Positions 1-7,629 of a stretch of DNA of 54,779 nt are shown here, in pieces. Source of the DNA: Lachnospiraceae bacterium (lineage in GTDB: Bacteria > Bacillota > Clostridia > Lachnospirales > Lachnospiraceae); NCBI GenBank assembly GCA_024682835.1, contig JAIKYU010000150.1:1-54779 (forward strand), written 5' to 3'. The number at the start of each line of letters is the position of its first letter. Within the stretch, counting starts at the first letter, position 1. The notes beneath the pieces were generated by a model. It saw only the letters and a list, made by a program, of their open reading frames with translations. It did no database searches and had not been told where the DNA came from. The position numbers and the translations under genes were made by a program.

Positions 1-2
1 CC

Positions 3-509
3 CCTGCCTCCGGCAACTATCAGGCCGGCATGATCAGAATCTTCCTGTGTCAGGAGATGCCGGGATACCTGTTTGTCGTGACGGGACAGGGAACAAGGCT
101 TTTAAAGATCGTCGATGAGACGCACGCCGCGGCCTTTCAGACGATCCCGTCAAGCGCCAGCCGGGATCTCCTTGATATCACGCTCGGGGGCAGAAACGGC
201 ATTCGATTGATCGCGAGCACGGGGATGGAATATATCGCGGCCGATCAGATCCCTGTGTTTGACGGATTGACGCAGGAAGTCACGATCCCGGGGCAGGAGG
301 CAGTCTGGTACAGCATTGACGAAAGCCTGGCCGGATCCTCGGTGCCTGTCGTGAAGAGACCCGGGGACAGCGCAATCTATGTGTACAATAAATACGGGGA
401 TGTGGTCTATACGACGCATGTACAGGACGCCGGGAATGACCTTCCCATGCCCGGGGGCGGCAAGATTGTATTCCTGGGGGAGGCGGGCAGCTGCTTCACC
501 TTTCACTGA
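3..509 (+). CDS. C-terminal part of an unidentified protein, cut by the window edge
   Basis: The reading frame is open from the first bases of the window to a TGA at 507-509, so this is the 3' end of a longer gene. An internal ATG at 30 has no ribosome binding site and is probably not the start. The visible 168 residues look like a soluble beta-rich domain with many short hydrophobic strands separated by Gly, Pro and Asp turns, and no membrane segment. The opening stretch (SGNYQAG, then FVVTGQGTRLLKIVDE) vaguely recalls the C-terminal tail of serine hydrolases of the beta-lactamase type. I cannot identify the family, and that is only an impression. The next gene has its own extended -10 promoter. 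Confidence 0.6.
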   Translation, partial: PASGNYQAGMIRIFLCQEMPGYLFVVTGQGTRLLKIVDETHAAAFQTIPSSASRDLLDITLGGRNGIRLIASTGMEYIAADQIPVFDGLTQEVTIPGQEAVWYSIDESLAGSSVPVVKRPGDSAIYVYNKYGDVVYTTHVQDAGNDLPMPGGGKIVFLGEAGSCFTFH

Positions 510-556
510 GCGATCATGCTCATCAGACAGATTTGATGGAAACATTGCCGAATTCA

Positions 557-565
557 TGGTATGAT
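557..565 (+). promoter_or_regulatory. extended -10 promoter element before the aldo/keto reductase
   Basis: TGG followed by TATGAT forms an extended -10 element, about 45 bases before the start codon at 611. The -35 region (TGGAAA at 537-542, 17-base spacing) matches poorly, as is common for extended -10 promoters. The same TGG-TATGAT arrangement appears before the esterase gene. Confidence 0.45.
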
Positions 566-610
566 AGAGAGAATTCAATCGTATCTGCGTACTTTTTGGG
601 GAGGAGCAGC

Positions 611-1753
611 ATGAAGTACAGAAAATTCGGTAAACTCGACATAGAAGGTTCAGCGTTCGGCCTTGGATGTATGCGGTTTAACGGCGCGGCATCCGGGGAC
701 AGCACCATTGATGAGAAAAAGGCGATTTCGCTGATCCGAAGAGCCATCGACGGCGGCGTCAACTATCTGGATACTGCGTATGTCTATCTGGACAAAACAT
801 CTGAGATCGTGCTGGGAAAGGCGCTCCTTGACGGGTATCGCAATCGCGTGACCGTTGCGACCAAAATGCCGAAGGAGGCCGTGCATAACCGTGCTGAGAT
901 GCAGGCACTTCTGGATGAGGAGCTGAAAAAGCTTCAAACCGATCATATCGATTTTTACCTGATGCACGGCATCAACCGGGAAAAATGGGAAGCCTTCAAG
1001 GAAATCGGCGCACCGGAGTTTTTTGACGATATGAAGAAAGAGGGAAAGATACGGTATAAGTGCTTTTCCTTCCATGGCGATTACGAGGATTTTGCCTATA
1101 TCATTCAGGATTCCGACTGGGATATGGTGCAGATTCAGTACAATTTCATGGATATCGACCACCAGGCGGGAACAAAGGGACTGGAGCTGGCAGGCAGCCT
1201 CCGGATCCCGGTCGTCATCATGGAGGGGCTTCTCGGCGGCAGACTCGCCAACGCGCCGGACAATGTACAGGCACTGTATGATCGTTTTCCCGTAAAACGA
1301 TCTGCCGTGGAGTGGGCATTCAGATGGCTGTGCGACCGGCCGGAGATTGCAACGGTTTTGTCCGGCTGCAATGAGACGGCGCAGATTGACGACAACTTGA
1401 GAATCTTTGATTCCCTGGAGCCCGGGATTATGACTCCGGAGGAACATCACCTGATGGATGAGGTTCGCAAGGCCTATCTATCAAGAACAAAAATCGGATG
1501 CACCTCCTGCCGCTATTGCATGCCATGCCCGCAGGGCGTGAATATTCCGGGAATTTTCTCGGCGTGGAATGACGCTTCTCTCTATGGAACAGATCCGAAA
1601 AAGGACTGGGGCTTCCAGAATCTGGTTCGCAATGGCCAGACTGCCGATCACTGTGTCGCCTGCGGTGCATGTGAAGCCGCCTGCCCGCAGCATCTTCCGA
1701 TCATCGACAGCCTCAGACAGGCGTGGAAGGAGCTTGACGCTCCTGAGGGTTGA
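611..1753 (+). CDS. aldo/keto reductase with C-terminal 4Fe-4S ferredoxin domain
   Basis: A 380-residue NADPH-type aldo/keto reductase. The (beta/alpha)8 barrel occupies roughly residues 1-270 and shows the catalytic tetrad context: D and Y in YLDTAYVY, K in VATKMP, H in YLMHG. The C-terminal extension carries two cysteine clusters, CTSCRYCMPC starting at C297 and CVACGACEAAC starting at C348, a ferredoxin-like arrangement expected to bind 4Fe-4S clusters. This fusion is common in anaerobic Clostridia; the substrate is unknown. The start at 611 is chosen because GGGGAGGAG lies 6-12 bases upstream, although the frame is open further 5'. The stop overlaps the region where the radical SAM gene begins, so the two are probably co-transcribed. 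Confidence 0.93.
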   Translation: MKYRKFGKLDIEGSAFGLGCMRFNGAASGDSTIDEKKAISLIRRAIDGGVNYLDTAYVYLDKTSEIVLGKALLDGYRNRVTVATKMPKEAVHNRAEMQALLDEELKKLQTDHIDFYLMHGINREKWEAFKEIGAPEFFDDMKKEGKIRYKCFSFHGDYEDFAYIIQDSDWDMVQIQYNFMDIDHQAGTKGLELAGSLRIPVVIMEGLLGGRLANAPDNVQALYDRFPVKRSAVEWAFRWLCDRPEIATVLSGCNETAQIDDNLRIFDSLEPGIMTPEEHHLMDEVRKAYLSRTKIGCTSCRYCMPCPQGVNIPGIFSAWNDASLYGTDPKKDWGFQNLVRNGQTADHCVACGACEAACPQHLPIIDSLRQAWKELDAPEG

Positions 1754-1764
1754 AGACAGTACGG

Positions 1765-2472
1765 ATGCTGATCTTTGGACTTCAGAAACTGACCCTGCTG
1801 GATTATCCGGAGCATGTGGCATGCACGGTATTTCTCGGCGGTTGTGATCTGCGCTGCCCCTTCTGCCACAACTATGAGCTGGCAGACGGGACGGCGCAGC
1901 CGGTGATGGAGGAGGACGCATTTTTTTCTTTTCTTTCACGCAGAACCGGCCTTCTGGACGGCGTCGCGGTTACCGGCGGGGAACCCTGTCTGCAGCCGGA
2001 GCTTCCCGCGTTTCTTGCGCGTATCCGCGACATGGGCTATATGGTGAAGCTGGATACCAACGGTTTCCATCCGGATATGCTGAAAAAGATTCTGGACGCG
2101 CGTCTTGCGGACTATGTCGCGATGGACGTCAAGAACAGCCCGGCGAAGTATGCGCGCACAGTCGGACGCGCGGAGCCGGATCTGTCGCCCGTCCTGCGAA
2201 GCATCGCGCTGATCAGGGAGAGCGCGCCGGATTACGAATTCCGTACAACCGTGGTGCGCGAACTCCACACGGCGGATGATATTCATGAAATCGGAAGGAT
2301 GCTCCAGAGCGCGAAAAGATACTTCCTTCAGCCGTTTACAGATCGTGATACCGTTCCTCATGCGGGGTTTCACGCACCGTCATTACAGGAAATGAATGAA
2401 TATCTCGGGATTGCAGGAGTGTATATTCCGAATGCCTTGCTCCGCGGGATCGACAGCAAATCAGATCTCTGA
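1765..2472 (+). CDS. nrdG: anaerobic ribonucleotide reductase activating protein (radical SAM)
   Basis: A 235-residue radical SAM enzyme that would generate the glycyl radical on the class III ribonucleotide reductase encoded next. The cluster motif C-x3-C-x2-C is seen in GGCDLRCPFCHN near the N-terminus, followed by the SAM-binding TGGEPCLQPEL. The C-terminal YFLQPFTDRDTVPH stretch is typical of the NrdG2-like subgroup. The start is uncertain. A TTG at 1750 overlaps the previous stop but has no spaced ribosome binding site. ATG 1765 gives MLIFGLQKLTLLDYP, which matches how the family usually begins, with GAGGG 15 bases upstream. Translational coupling to the aldo/keto reductase is likely. 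It could activate another glycyl radical enzyme, but its position favours NrdD. Confidence 0.88.
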   Translation: MLIFGLQKLTLLDYPEHVACTVFLGGCDLRCPFCHNYELADGTAQPVMEEDAFFSFLSRRTGLLDGVAVTGGEPCLQPELPAFLARIRDMGYMVKLDTNGFHPDMLKKILDARLADYVAMDVKNSPAKYARTVGRAEPDLSPVLRSIALIRESAPDYEFRTTVVRELHTADDIHEIGRMLQSAKRYFLQPFTDRDTVPHAGFHAPSLQEMNEYLGIAGVYIPNALLRGIDSKSDL

Positions 2473-2526
2473 AATCGGCGAAAAATCGCCACAATATACC
2501 ACATCTTGGAAATTTCAAAAATTTTC

Positions 2527-2542
2527 ACACTAGATATTGATG
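2527..2542 (+). promoter_or_regulatory. possible NrdR box upstream of nrdD
   Basis: ACACTAGATATTGATG matches the NrdR consensus acaCwAtATaTwGtgt at most positions. A poorer second half-match lies at 2489-2504 (CCACAATATACCACAT). NrdR represses ribonucleotide reductase genes and normally binds two boxes spaced by whole helical turns. The spacing of 38 bases here is not ideal, so the pair is tentative. A small hairpin, GGCGA-AAAA-TCGCC, lies at 2477-2490. Confidence 0.4.
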
Positions 2543-2619
2543 TTTTTCCAACCCTGTGTTATTGTATTCATGTTCGCGTTAATCTCTGCAATTTCAAACG
2601 TAACTTCGTGGGAGGAATC

Positions 2620-5106
2620 ATGTATCAGGTTGTAAAAAGAGACGGCAAGGTGGCGGATTTTGACATCAGCAAAATCAGTGCTGCGATTACCAAGGCATTT
2701 GAGGCGCTCGGAAAGCAGTATCACTCCAGCGTCATCGAGTTGATAGCGTTGCATGTATCGGCTGATTTTGAGAAGAAAATCGTTGATGGCAAGGTCACTG
2801 TGGAAGAGATTCAGGACAGTGTGGAGAAGGTTCTCTCCGAATCCGGCTACGCAGATGTCGCCAAGGCTTACATCCTGTACCGTAAGCAGCGTGAAAAGGT
2901 GCGCAACGTCAATTCCGCGCTGCTCAACTATAAAGAGCTTGTGAACAGTTATCTGAAGATCAATGACTGGCGGGTGAAGGAGAATTCAACAGTCACCTAT
3001 TCTGTTGGCGGACTGATCCTGTCCAATTCCGGTGCAATCACGGCCAATTACTGGCTGAGCGAGGTTTATGACGAAGAGATTGCCGAAGCGCACCGGAGTG
3101 CCGCGATTCATCTGCATGACCTGTCGATGCTGACCGGATACTGTGCAGGATGGAGTCTGCGACAGCTCATCTGCGAAGGACTCGGCGGTGTGCCGGGAAA
3201 GATTACCTCCGCACCGGCCAGACATCTTTCCACACTTTGCAATCAGATGGTCAACTTCCTTGGCATCATGCAGAATGAGTGGGCGGGCGCACAGGCGTTT
3301 TCCTCCTTTGACACGTATCTGGCGCCGTTTGTCAAGATCGACAACCTCTCCCAGGAGGAGGTCATGCAGTGCGTGCAGTCCTTCGTCTATGGCGTCAATA
3401 CGCCCAGTCGTTGGGGCACACAGGCCCCCTTCTCCAATATCACGCTGGACTGGGTGGTGCCGAATGATATGCGCAATCTTCCCGCGCTGATCGGCGGACA
3501 GGAGATGGATTTCACCTACGGGGACTGCCAGCGTGAGATGGATATGGTGAACAAGGCGTTTATCGAGACCATGATCGAGGGCGATGCCAATGGGCGCGGC
3601 TTCCAGTATCCGATTCCGACTTATTCCATCACGCGCAATTTCGACTGGAGCGAGACGGAGAATAACCGCCTGCTTTTCGAAATGACAGCGAAGTATGGCA
3701 CGCCGTATTTCTCCAACTATATCAATTCCGATATGGAGCCCAGCGACGTCCGATCCATGTGCTGCAGACTGCGGCTTGATCTTCGGGAGCTGCGCAAAAA
3801 ATCCGGAGGATTCTTCGGTTCCGGCGAATCCACGGGATCCATCGGCGTGGTGACGATCAATATGCCCCGCATCGCCTATCTGGCTGCGGATGAAAAGGAT
3901 TTCTACAAGCGTCTGGACAACCTGATGGATATCTCCGCCCGAAGCCTGAAGACCAAGCGGACGGTGATCACGAAGCTTTTGGAGCAGGGACTGTATCCCT
4001 ACACAAAGCGTTATCTCGGCACCTTTAACAATCACTTCTCCACCATCGGACTGATTGGTATGAACGAGGTGGGCTTAAACGCGAAGTGGCTCAAGGCGGA
4101 TCTCACGAGCGAAAAGACGCAGAAATTCACGCAGGATGTCCTGAATCACATGAGAGAGCGTCTTTCCGATTATCAGGAAAAGTACGGCGATCTCTATAAT
4201 CTGGAGGCGACACCGGCAGAATCCACGACTTACCGTTTCGCCAAGCATGATAAAGAGCAGTATCCCGATATCATCACGGCCAACATGGACGGCACGCCGT
4301 ACTACACCAATTCCTCGCATCTGCCCGTGGGCTACACCGAGGACATTTTCTCCGCGCTGGATATCCAGGATGATCTGCAGACCCTTTACACCTCCGGAAC
4401 AGTGTTCCATGCCTTCCTTGGTGAAAAACTGCCTGACTGGAAATCAGCCGCCAATCTGGTTCGGAAGATTGCCGAAAACTATAAGCTGCCGTATTACACC
4501 ATGTCTCCGATTTATTCGATCTGCAGGGATCACGGCTATCTGACGGGCGAGCAGGTGACCTGCCCCGTCTGCGGCGCGAAGACCGAGGTATACAGTCGCA
4601 TCACCGGATACTATCGTCCGGTTCAGAACTGGAATGACGGGAAAACGCAGGAATATAAGGACCGTAAGGTCTATGATATCGGACACTCCATGCTGACGAA
4701 GAAGAAAGCGGAAGCCGCCAACAAAGAGACAGCAGCTGCGAAACAGGTGGCGGAACATCCGCAGCGGAGCACTGTCAGAGAACAGCAGGCAGGGGTCGTG
4801 GATATCTCGGGGCTGACCAAGACCATCGATATACTTGACCGGCAGACGGGGCATGTGATGACCGATGACAAGACGGTATTGCTTTTCAAGACCCAGACCT
4901 GCCCGAATTGCGTCAAGGCGGAATCTCTGCTTGACAAGGCAGGTGTCGATTACAGGGAACTGGATGCGGATGAGAATCGTGAGCTCGTCGCCAAGTACGG
5001 TGTCATGCAGGCACCGACGATGATTCTGGTCGAGGGAGATACCTTCCGGCAGTTCAGGGGTGTTTCTGATATCAGGGAATGGCTTTCCCAGAAGACGGGA
5101 GCATAA
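2620..5106 (+). CDS. nrdD: anaerobic ribonucleoside-triphosphate reductase fused to a glutaredoxin-like domain
   Basis: An 828-residue class III ribonucleotide reductase that converts NTPs to dNTPs without oxygen. Residues 1-90 form an ATP-cone (VVKRDGKVADFD at the N-terminus). The catalytic barrel follows, with cysteines in LTGYCAGW and STLCNQMVN. The zinc/radical region has CPVC at C648/C651 and the RITGYY motif with the likely glycyl radical at G663. Beyond the normal end of NrdD, residues about 745-828 form a thioredoxin-fold domain with the redox motif CPNC (C761, C764) and a cis-Pro site at QAPTMI. This suggests the enzyme carries its own reductant domain instead of using formate. The start at 2620 has GGAGGA ideally spaced. 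Activase nrdG is just upstream. Confidence 0.95.
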   Translation: MYQVVKRDGKVADFDISKISAAITKAFEALGKQYHSSVIELIALHVSADFEKKIVDGKVTVEEIQDSVEKVLSESGYADVAKAYILYRKQREKVRNVNSALLNYKELVNSYLKINDWRVKENSTVTYSVGGLILSNSGAITANYWLSEVYDEEIAEAHRSAAIHLHDLSMLTGYCAGWSLRQLICEGLGGVPGKITSAPARHLSTLCNQMVNFLGIMQNEWAGAQAFSSFDTYLAPFVKIDNLSQEEVMQCVQSFVYGVNTPSRWGTQAPFSNITLDWVVPNDMRNLPALIGGQEMDFTYGDCQREMDMVNKAFIETMIEGDANGRGFQYPIPTYSITRNFDWSETENNRLLFEMTAKYGTPYFSNYINSDMEPSDVRSMCCRLRLDLRELRKKSGGFFGSGESTGSIGVVTINMPRIAYLAADEKDFYKRLDNLMDISARSLKTKRTVITKLLEQGLYPYTKRYLGTFNNHFSTIGLIGMNEVGLNAKWLKADLTSEKTQKFTQDVLNHMRERLSDYQEKYGDLYNLEATPAESTTYRFAKHDKEQYPDIITANMDGTPYYTNSSHLPVGYTEDIFSALDIQDDLQTLYTSGTVFHAFLGEKLPDWKSAANLVRKIAENYKLPYYTMSPIYSICRDHGYLTGEQVTCPVCGAKTEVYSRITGYYRPVQNWNDGKTQEYKDRKVYDIGHSMLTKKKAEAANKETAAAKQVAEHPQRSTVREQQAGVVDISGLTKTIDILDRQTGHVMTDDKTVLLFKTQTCPNCVKAESLLDKAGVDYRELDADENRELVAKYGVMQAPTMILVEGDTFRQFRGVSDIREWLSQKTGA

Positions 5107-5125
5107 GACCGTCTCTATTGGGGAT

Positions 5126-5401
5126 ATGAAACACTCCGGAAAGAAAAGGGCGTATACAGAGACCATACAGCCGCAGGGATGTTTTGTTGACGAGAACGGG
5201 CGTGTGCATATCCGTGTTCCGAATCTGGGCGATGCGCCGGTGGCGGTCGTCCGGAGACGGGAAAGAGACAATCCGGTCACCTTTGAAACGGTAAGACCGA
5301 AGTCCGGGACAAAGGAGCAGCAGGAAGAGCCGCATGAGCCGGTTCACCGGCTGGAACGGGGCAGCAGAACGCTTCTGCAGCAGGTGGATGAGCGGTTATG
5401 A
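5126..5401 (+). CDS. small hypothetical protein
   Basis: An open frame of 91 residues starting 20 bases after nrdD, with a weak purine stretch (TTGGGGAT) before ATG 5126. The product would be hydrophilic and highly charged, rich in Arg and Glu, with a central short beta-like segment (GRVHIRVPNLGDAPVAVVRRR) and a C-terminal Glu/Arg-rich helix. No signal peptide, membrane segment or known motif is visible. Its stop TGA at 5399-5401 directly abuts the stop of the convergent FHA-GGDEF gene. Codon use resembles the neighbours. I do not recognise the family; it may ride on nrdD transcription. Confidence 0.5.
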   Translation: MKHSGKKRAYTETIQPQGCFVDENGRVHIRVPNLGDAPVAVVRRRERDNPVTFETVRPKSGTKEQQEEPHEPVHRLERGSRTLLQQVDERL

Positions 5402-6325
5402 CCGGAGGTATACCGCGATCCTGTCCTTTCCGGCATTCTTCGCCTGATACAGCGCCTGGTCGGCAAGCGCAACGAGGGAGGCGATATCCCGCCTGTCCTT
5501 CGCGTCACACACATCCACACAGCCGATGGTGACGTGTGCAGGAAACCCGGCAGATGCCGTCTTTTCCTGTATTCCTGACCGGATGCCCTCCAGTCGTTTA
5601 CTCACAGCACGTGACGATGCGGGGATGATTCCAACAAATTCGTCTCCGCCCCAGCGGCATACCTGACTCTCATATCGCACGGCATTGCGGAGCTCATCCG
5701 CGACGATTTTAAGCACGCTATCCCCTGCATTGTGACCGGCTTTGTCATTGATCCCTTTGAAATCATCCACGTCCAGGATAAACAATACCGCCTCCGCGTA
5801 GTCCTTCCTGTCTTTATTCTGAACCCACCAGTTCACAAAGGAATCCCGATCGACCAGATTGGTGAGATTGTCTCTCGAGGCCTGCTGAAGATTACGCCAC
5901 AGTCCGATCCTGCTTTCCGTGTTTGCATATACAAGAACGACGGAGTGATCGCTCCCGTCCTCGTCTGTCCAGGGGATGATCAGTTCGTCCCCGTCTATTA
6001 GCGTGATGTCAGCTCCCGGAGGGATGACGGTTCCGTTGAATTTAATGGGGTTGGTCGTCTCCGATGCGAGGTAATGCGTGGCATTTCCCTCGGTCACGAA
6101 TACGCCGTGTTCACGGGAAATAAAGCGCGCGTTGATCGGGATATCCGGGGTACGGTCTCCGGATGGCCTGCCCAAATGCTGGGTTCCGGAGAGACGGTAT
6201 TCCGATATGGTGCGCTCGTAACAGGTGAACAGCGTGGGACGTATCACCCGGTTTTCTTTGGTGCTGCGGTTATTCATGATCAGGGTGACCGTGTTTGCAA
6301 CCGGTTTTTTCTCAGATTTCTTCAT
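5396..6325 (-). CDS. FHA domain-GGDEF diguanylate cyclase
   Basis: A 309-residue protein made of an N-terminal forkhead-associated domain (about residues 48-120; LGRPSGDRTPDI and the SREHG phosphothreonine-binding motif are clear) and a C-terminal GGDEF domain (about 150-305) with an intact GGDEF signature at residues 226-230. It should synthesise c-di-GMP. The FHA domain suggests control by binding a threonine-phosphorylated partner, for example a substrate of a PASTA-type kinase. No membrane segment is seen, so it is probably cytoplasmic. The canonical RxxD inhibitory site is not obvious before GGDEF (RYES is found there). It is divergent from the esterase gene and convergent with the small gene at 5126. 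Confidence 0.9.
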   Translation of the reverse strand: MKKSEKKPVANTVTLIMNNRSTKENRVIRPTLFTCYERTISEYRLSGTQHLGRPSGDRTPDIPINARFISREHGVFVTEGNATHYLASETTNPIKFNGTVIPPGADITLIDGDELIIPWTDEDGSDHSVVLVYANTESRIGLWRNLQQASRDNLTNLVDRDSFVNWWVQNKDRKDYAEAVLFILDVDDFKGINDKAGHNAGDSVLKIVADELRNAVRYESQVCRWGGDEFVGIIPASSRAVSKRLEGIRSGIQEKTASAGFPAHVTIGCVDVCDAKDRRDIASLVALADQALYQAKNAGKDRIAVYLRS

Positions 6326-6356
6326 AAGAGTGTATTCTCCCTTTTTTTATGAGGAT

Positions 6357-6369
6357 TGTCAAGTTGACA
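6357..6369. promoter_or_regulatory. perfect palindrome between divergent genes, two overlapping -35-like hexamers
   Basis: TGTCAA-G-TTGACA is a perfect 6-1-6 palindrome between the FHA-GGDEF gene (minus) and the esterase gene (plus). Each arm is a consensus -35 hexamer, one facing each way, but neither has a well-placed -10 at 16-18 bases. It may therefore be an operator rather than a pair of promoters. The esterase has an extended -10 at 6403-6411. Confidence 0.4.
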
Positions 6370-6402
6370 GGGGGCGGAAGGGTTTTCGCATTCCTTTGTC
6401 TG

Positions 6403-6411
6403 TGGTATGAT
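6403..6411 (+). promoter_or_regulatory. extended -10 promoter element before the esterase
   Basis: TGG-TATGAT, identical to the element at 557-565. It would start transcription near 6418 and leave a leader of about 90 bases before ATG 6511. The -35 region at 17 bases is poor. Confidence 0.45.
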
Positions 6412-6510
6412 GGACTGGAATGCGGCGAACAATTTAAAAACGCCAGTTGATTATGATCGCGGGTATAAATCGATTTTTCAGCTGGTCACGCGTGAGACAA
6501 AGGGGGACAC

Positions 6511-7629
6511 ATGGACAAGGACAATGAAAGGGTTCTGCATGTTGACAGGTATTATGGGAGCCTGGCGACCATGCGGGCGCGCTTTGACAAGCGTTCCCGG
6601 CGGGATGCGTTTGCGGGCTCGACCGAGGAGGATTTTGCCGCCTGGCGGAGGGAGAGCAGACGCACACTGACGGATCTCCTTGGGCTTAACCGTATGGAGA
6701 CCTGTCCGCTTGAGCCTCTGGTTGATGATTCGGTGACGGTCGAGGGTGCGCGCACGGAGGACGGACGTGCCATCACCAGGGAGCATGTAATCCTTCAGGT
6801 GGAGCCAGGGATCTATATGACGGTCTATCTGCTGATTCCGGACGGCCCGTCCGCAACCGGCAAAACGCGGGTGGCGCTGGCGCTGCCAGGACATATGGGG
6901 GCCGGCAAGGAAAGCATAGCCGGCCGCGCGGAGATCCCCGCGGTGGCGGATTCCATCAAAATGTTCAATTATGATTACGGCTTACGGCTTGCCCGGATGG
7001 GGTATGTTGTTGCCTGTCCGGACTGCCGCGGTTTCGGCGAACGGCGTGACGAGGACCGGCAAAGCGACAGCGAGGAGGATTTCCTGAATTCCACCTGCTT
7101 CCAGCTCTCCCACATGGCTGAGGGGCTGGGGGAGACGGTCTGCGGGATGTGCACCTGGGATGCGATGCGCCTGATCGATTATATGACGGATCGCGCGGGA
7201 GACCCTGAGTGTAACTGGGACACGGAGAGTATTACCTGTGTAGGCTTTTCCGGCGGCGGCATGCAGACACTGTGGCTTGCGGCTATGGACGACCGCGTGA
7301 AGACTGCGCTGATCAGCGGCTATCTGTACGGTTCCCGGGATTCGCACCTCATCTTAAACGGCAACTGCAGCTGCAACTATGTTCCGCGGCTCTGGGAGCA
7401 TTTTGATATGGGAGATATCGCATCGCTCATCGCACCGCGCACCCTGATCGTGCAGTCCTGCCGTGACGATCATCTGAACGGCCCGCGGGGGCTGGAAAAT
7501 GTGTATGAGCAGATGGAAATCGTGCGCGCGGCCTACCGGCTCTTTGATGCGGAAGAACGCATCACGCATGATATTCGCGAAGGAGAGCATTGCTTCCACC
7601 CGGAGATTCTGCAACTGCTTGGAAAATGA
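6511..7629 (+). CDS. alpha/beta hydrolase, acetyl-xylan-esterase-like
   Basis: A 372-residue alpha/beta hydrolase of the dienelactone hydrolase / acetyl xylan esterase group. The nucleophile elbow is GFSGGG with Ser247. A likely acid lies in the SCRDDH stretch, and the catalytic His is in EGEHCFHPE near the C-terminus. An N-terminal extension of about 110 residues precedes the fold, as in family members acting on acetylated or methylated sugars. There is no signal peptide, so it is cytoplasmic and probably acts on imported oligosaccharides. AGGGGG sits 4 bases before the start. Its stop overlaps the ATG of the next gene (ATGA), so it is translationally coupled to a sugar-sensor cyclase and lies upstream of a GPH symporter. 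The actual ester substrate is not known. Confidence 0.85.
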   Translation: MDKDNERVLHVDRYYGSLATMRARFDKRSRRDAFAGSTEEDFAAWRRESRRTLTDLLGLNRMETCPLEPLVDDSVTVEGARTEDGRAITREHVILQVEPGIYMTVYLLIPDGPSATGKTRVALALPGHMGAGKESIAGRAEIPAVADSIKMFNYDYGLRLARMGYVVACPDCRGFGERRDEDRQSDSEEDFLNSTCFQLSHMAEGLGETVCGMCTWDAMRLIDYMTDRAGDPECNWDTESITCVGFSGGGMQTLWLAAMDDRVKTALISGYLYGSRDSHLILNGNCSCNYVPRLWEHFDMGDIASLIAPRTLIVQSCRDDHLNGPRGLENVYEQMEIVRAAYRLFDAEERITHDIREGEHCFHPEILQLLGK

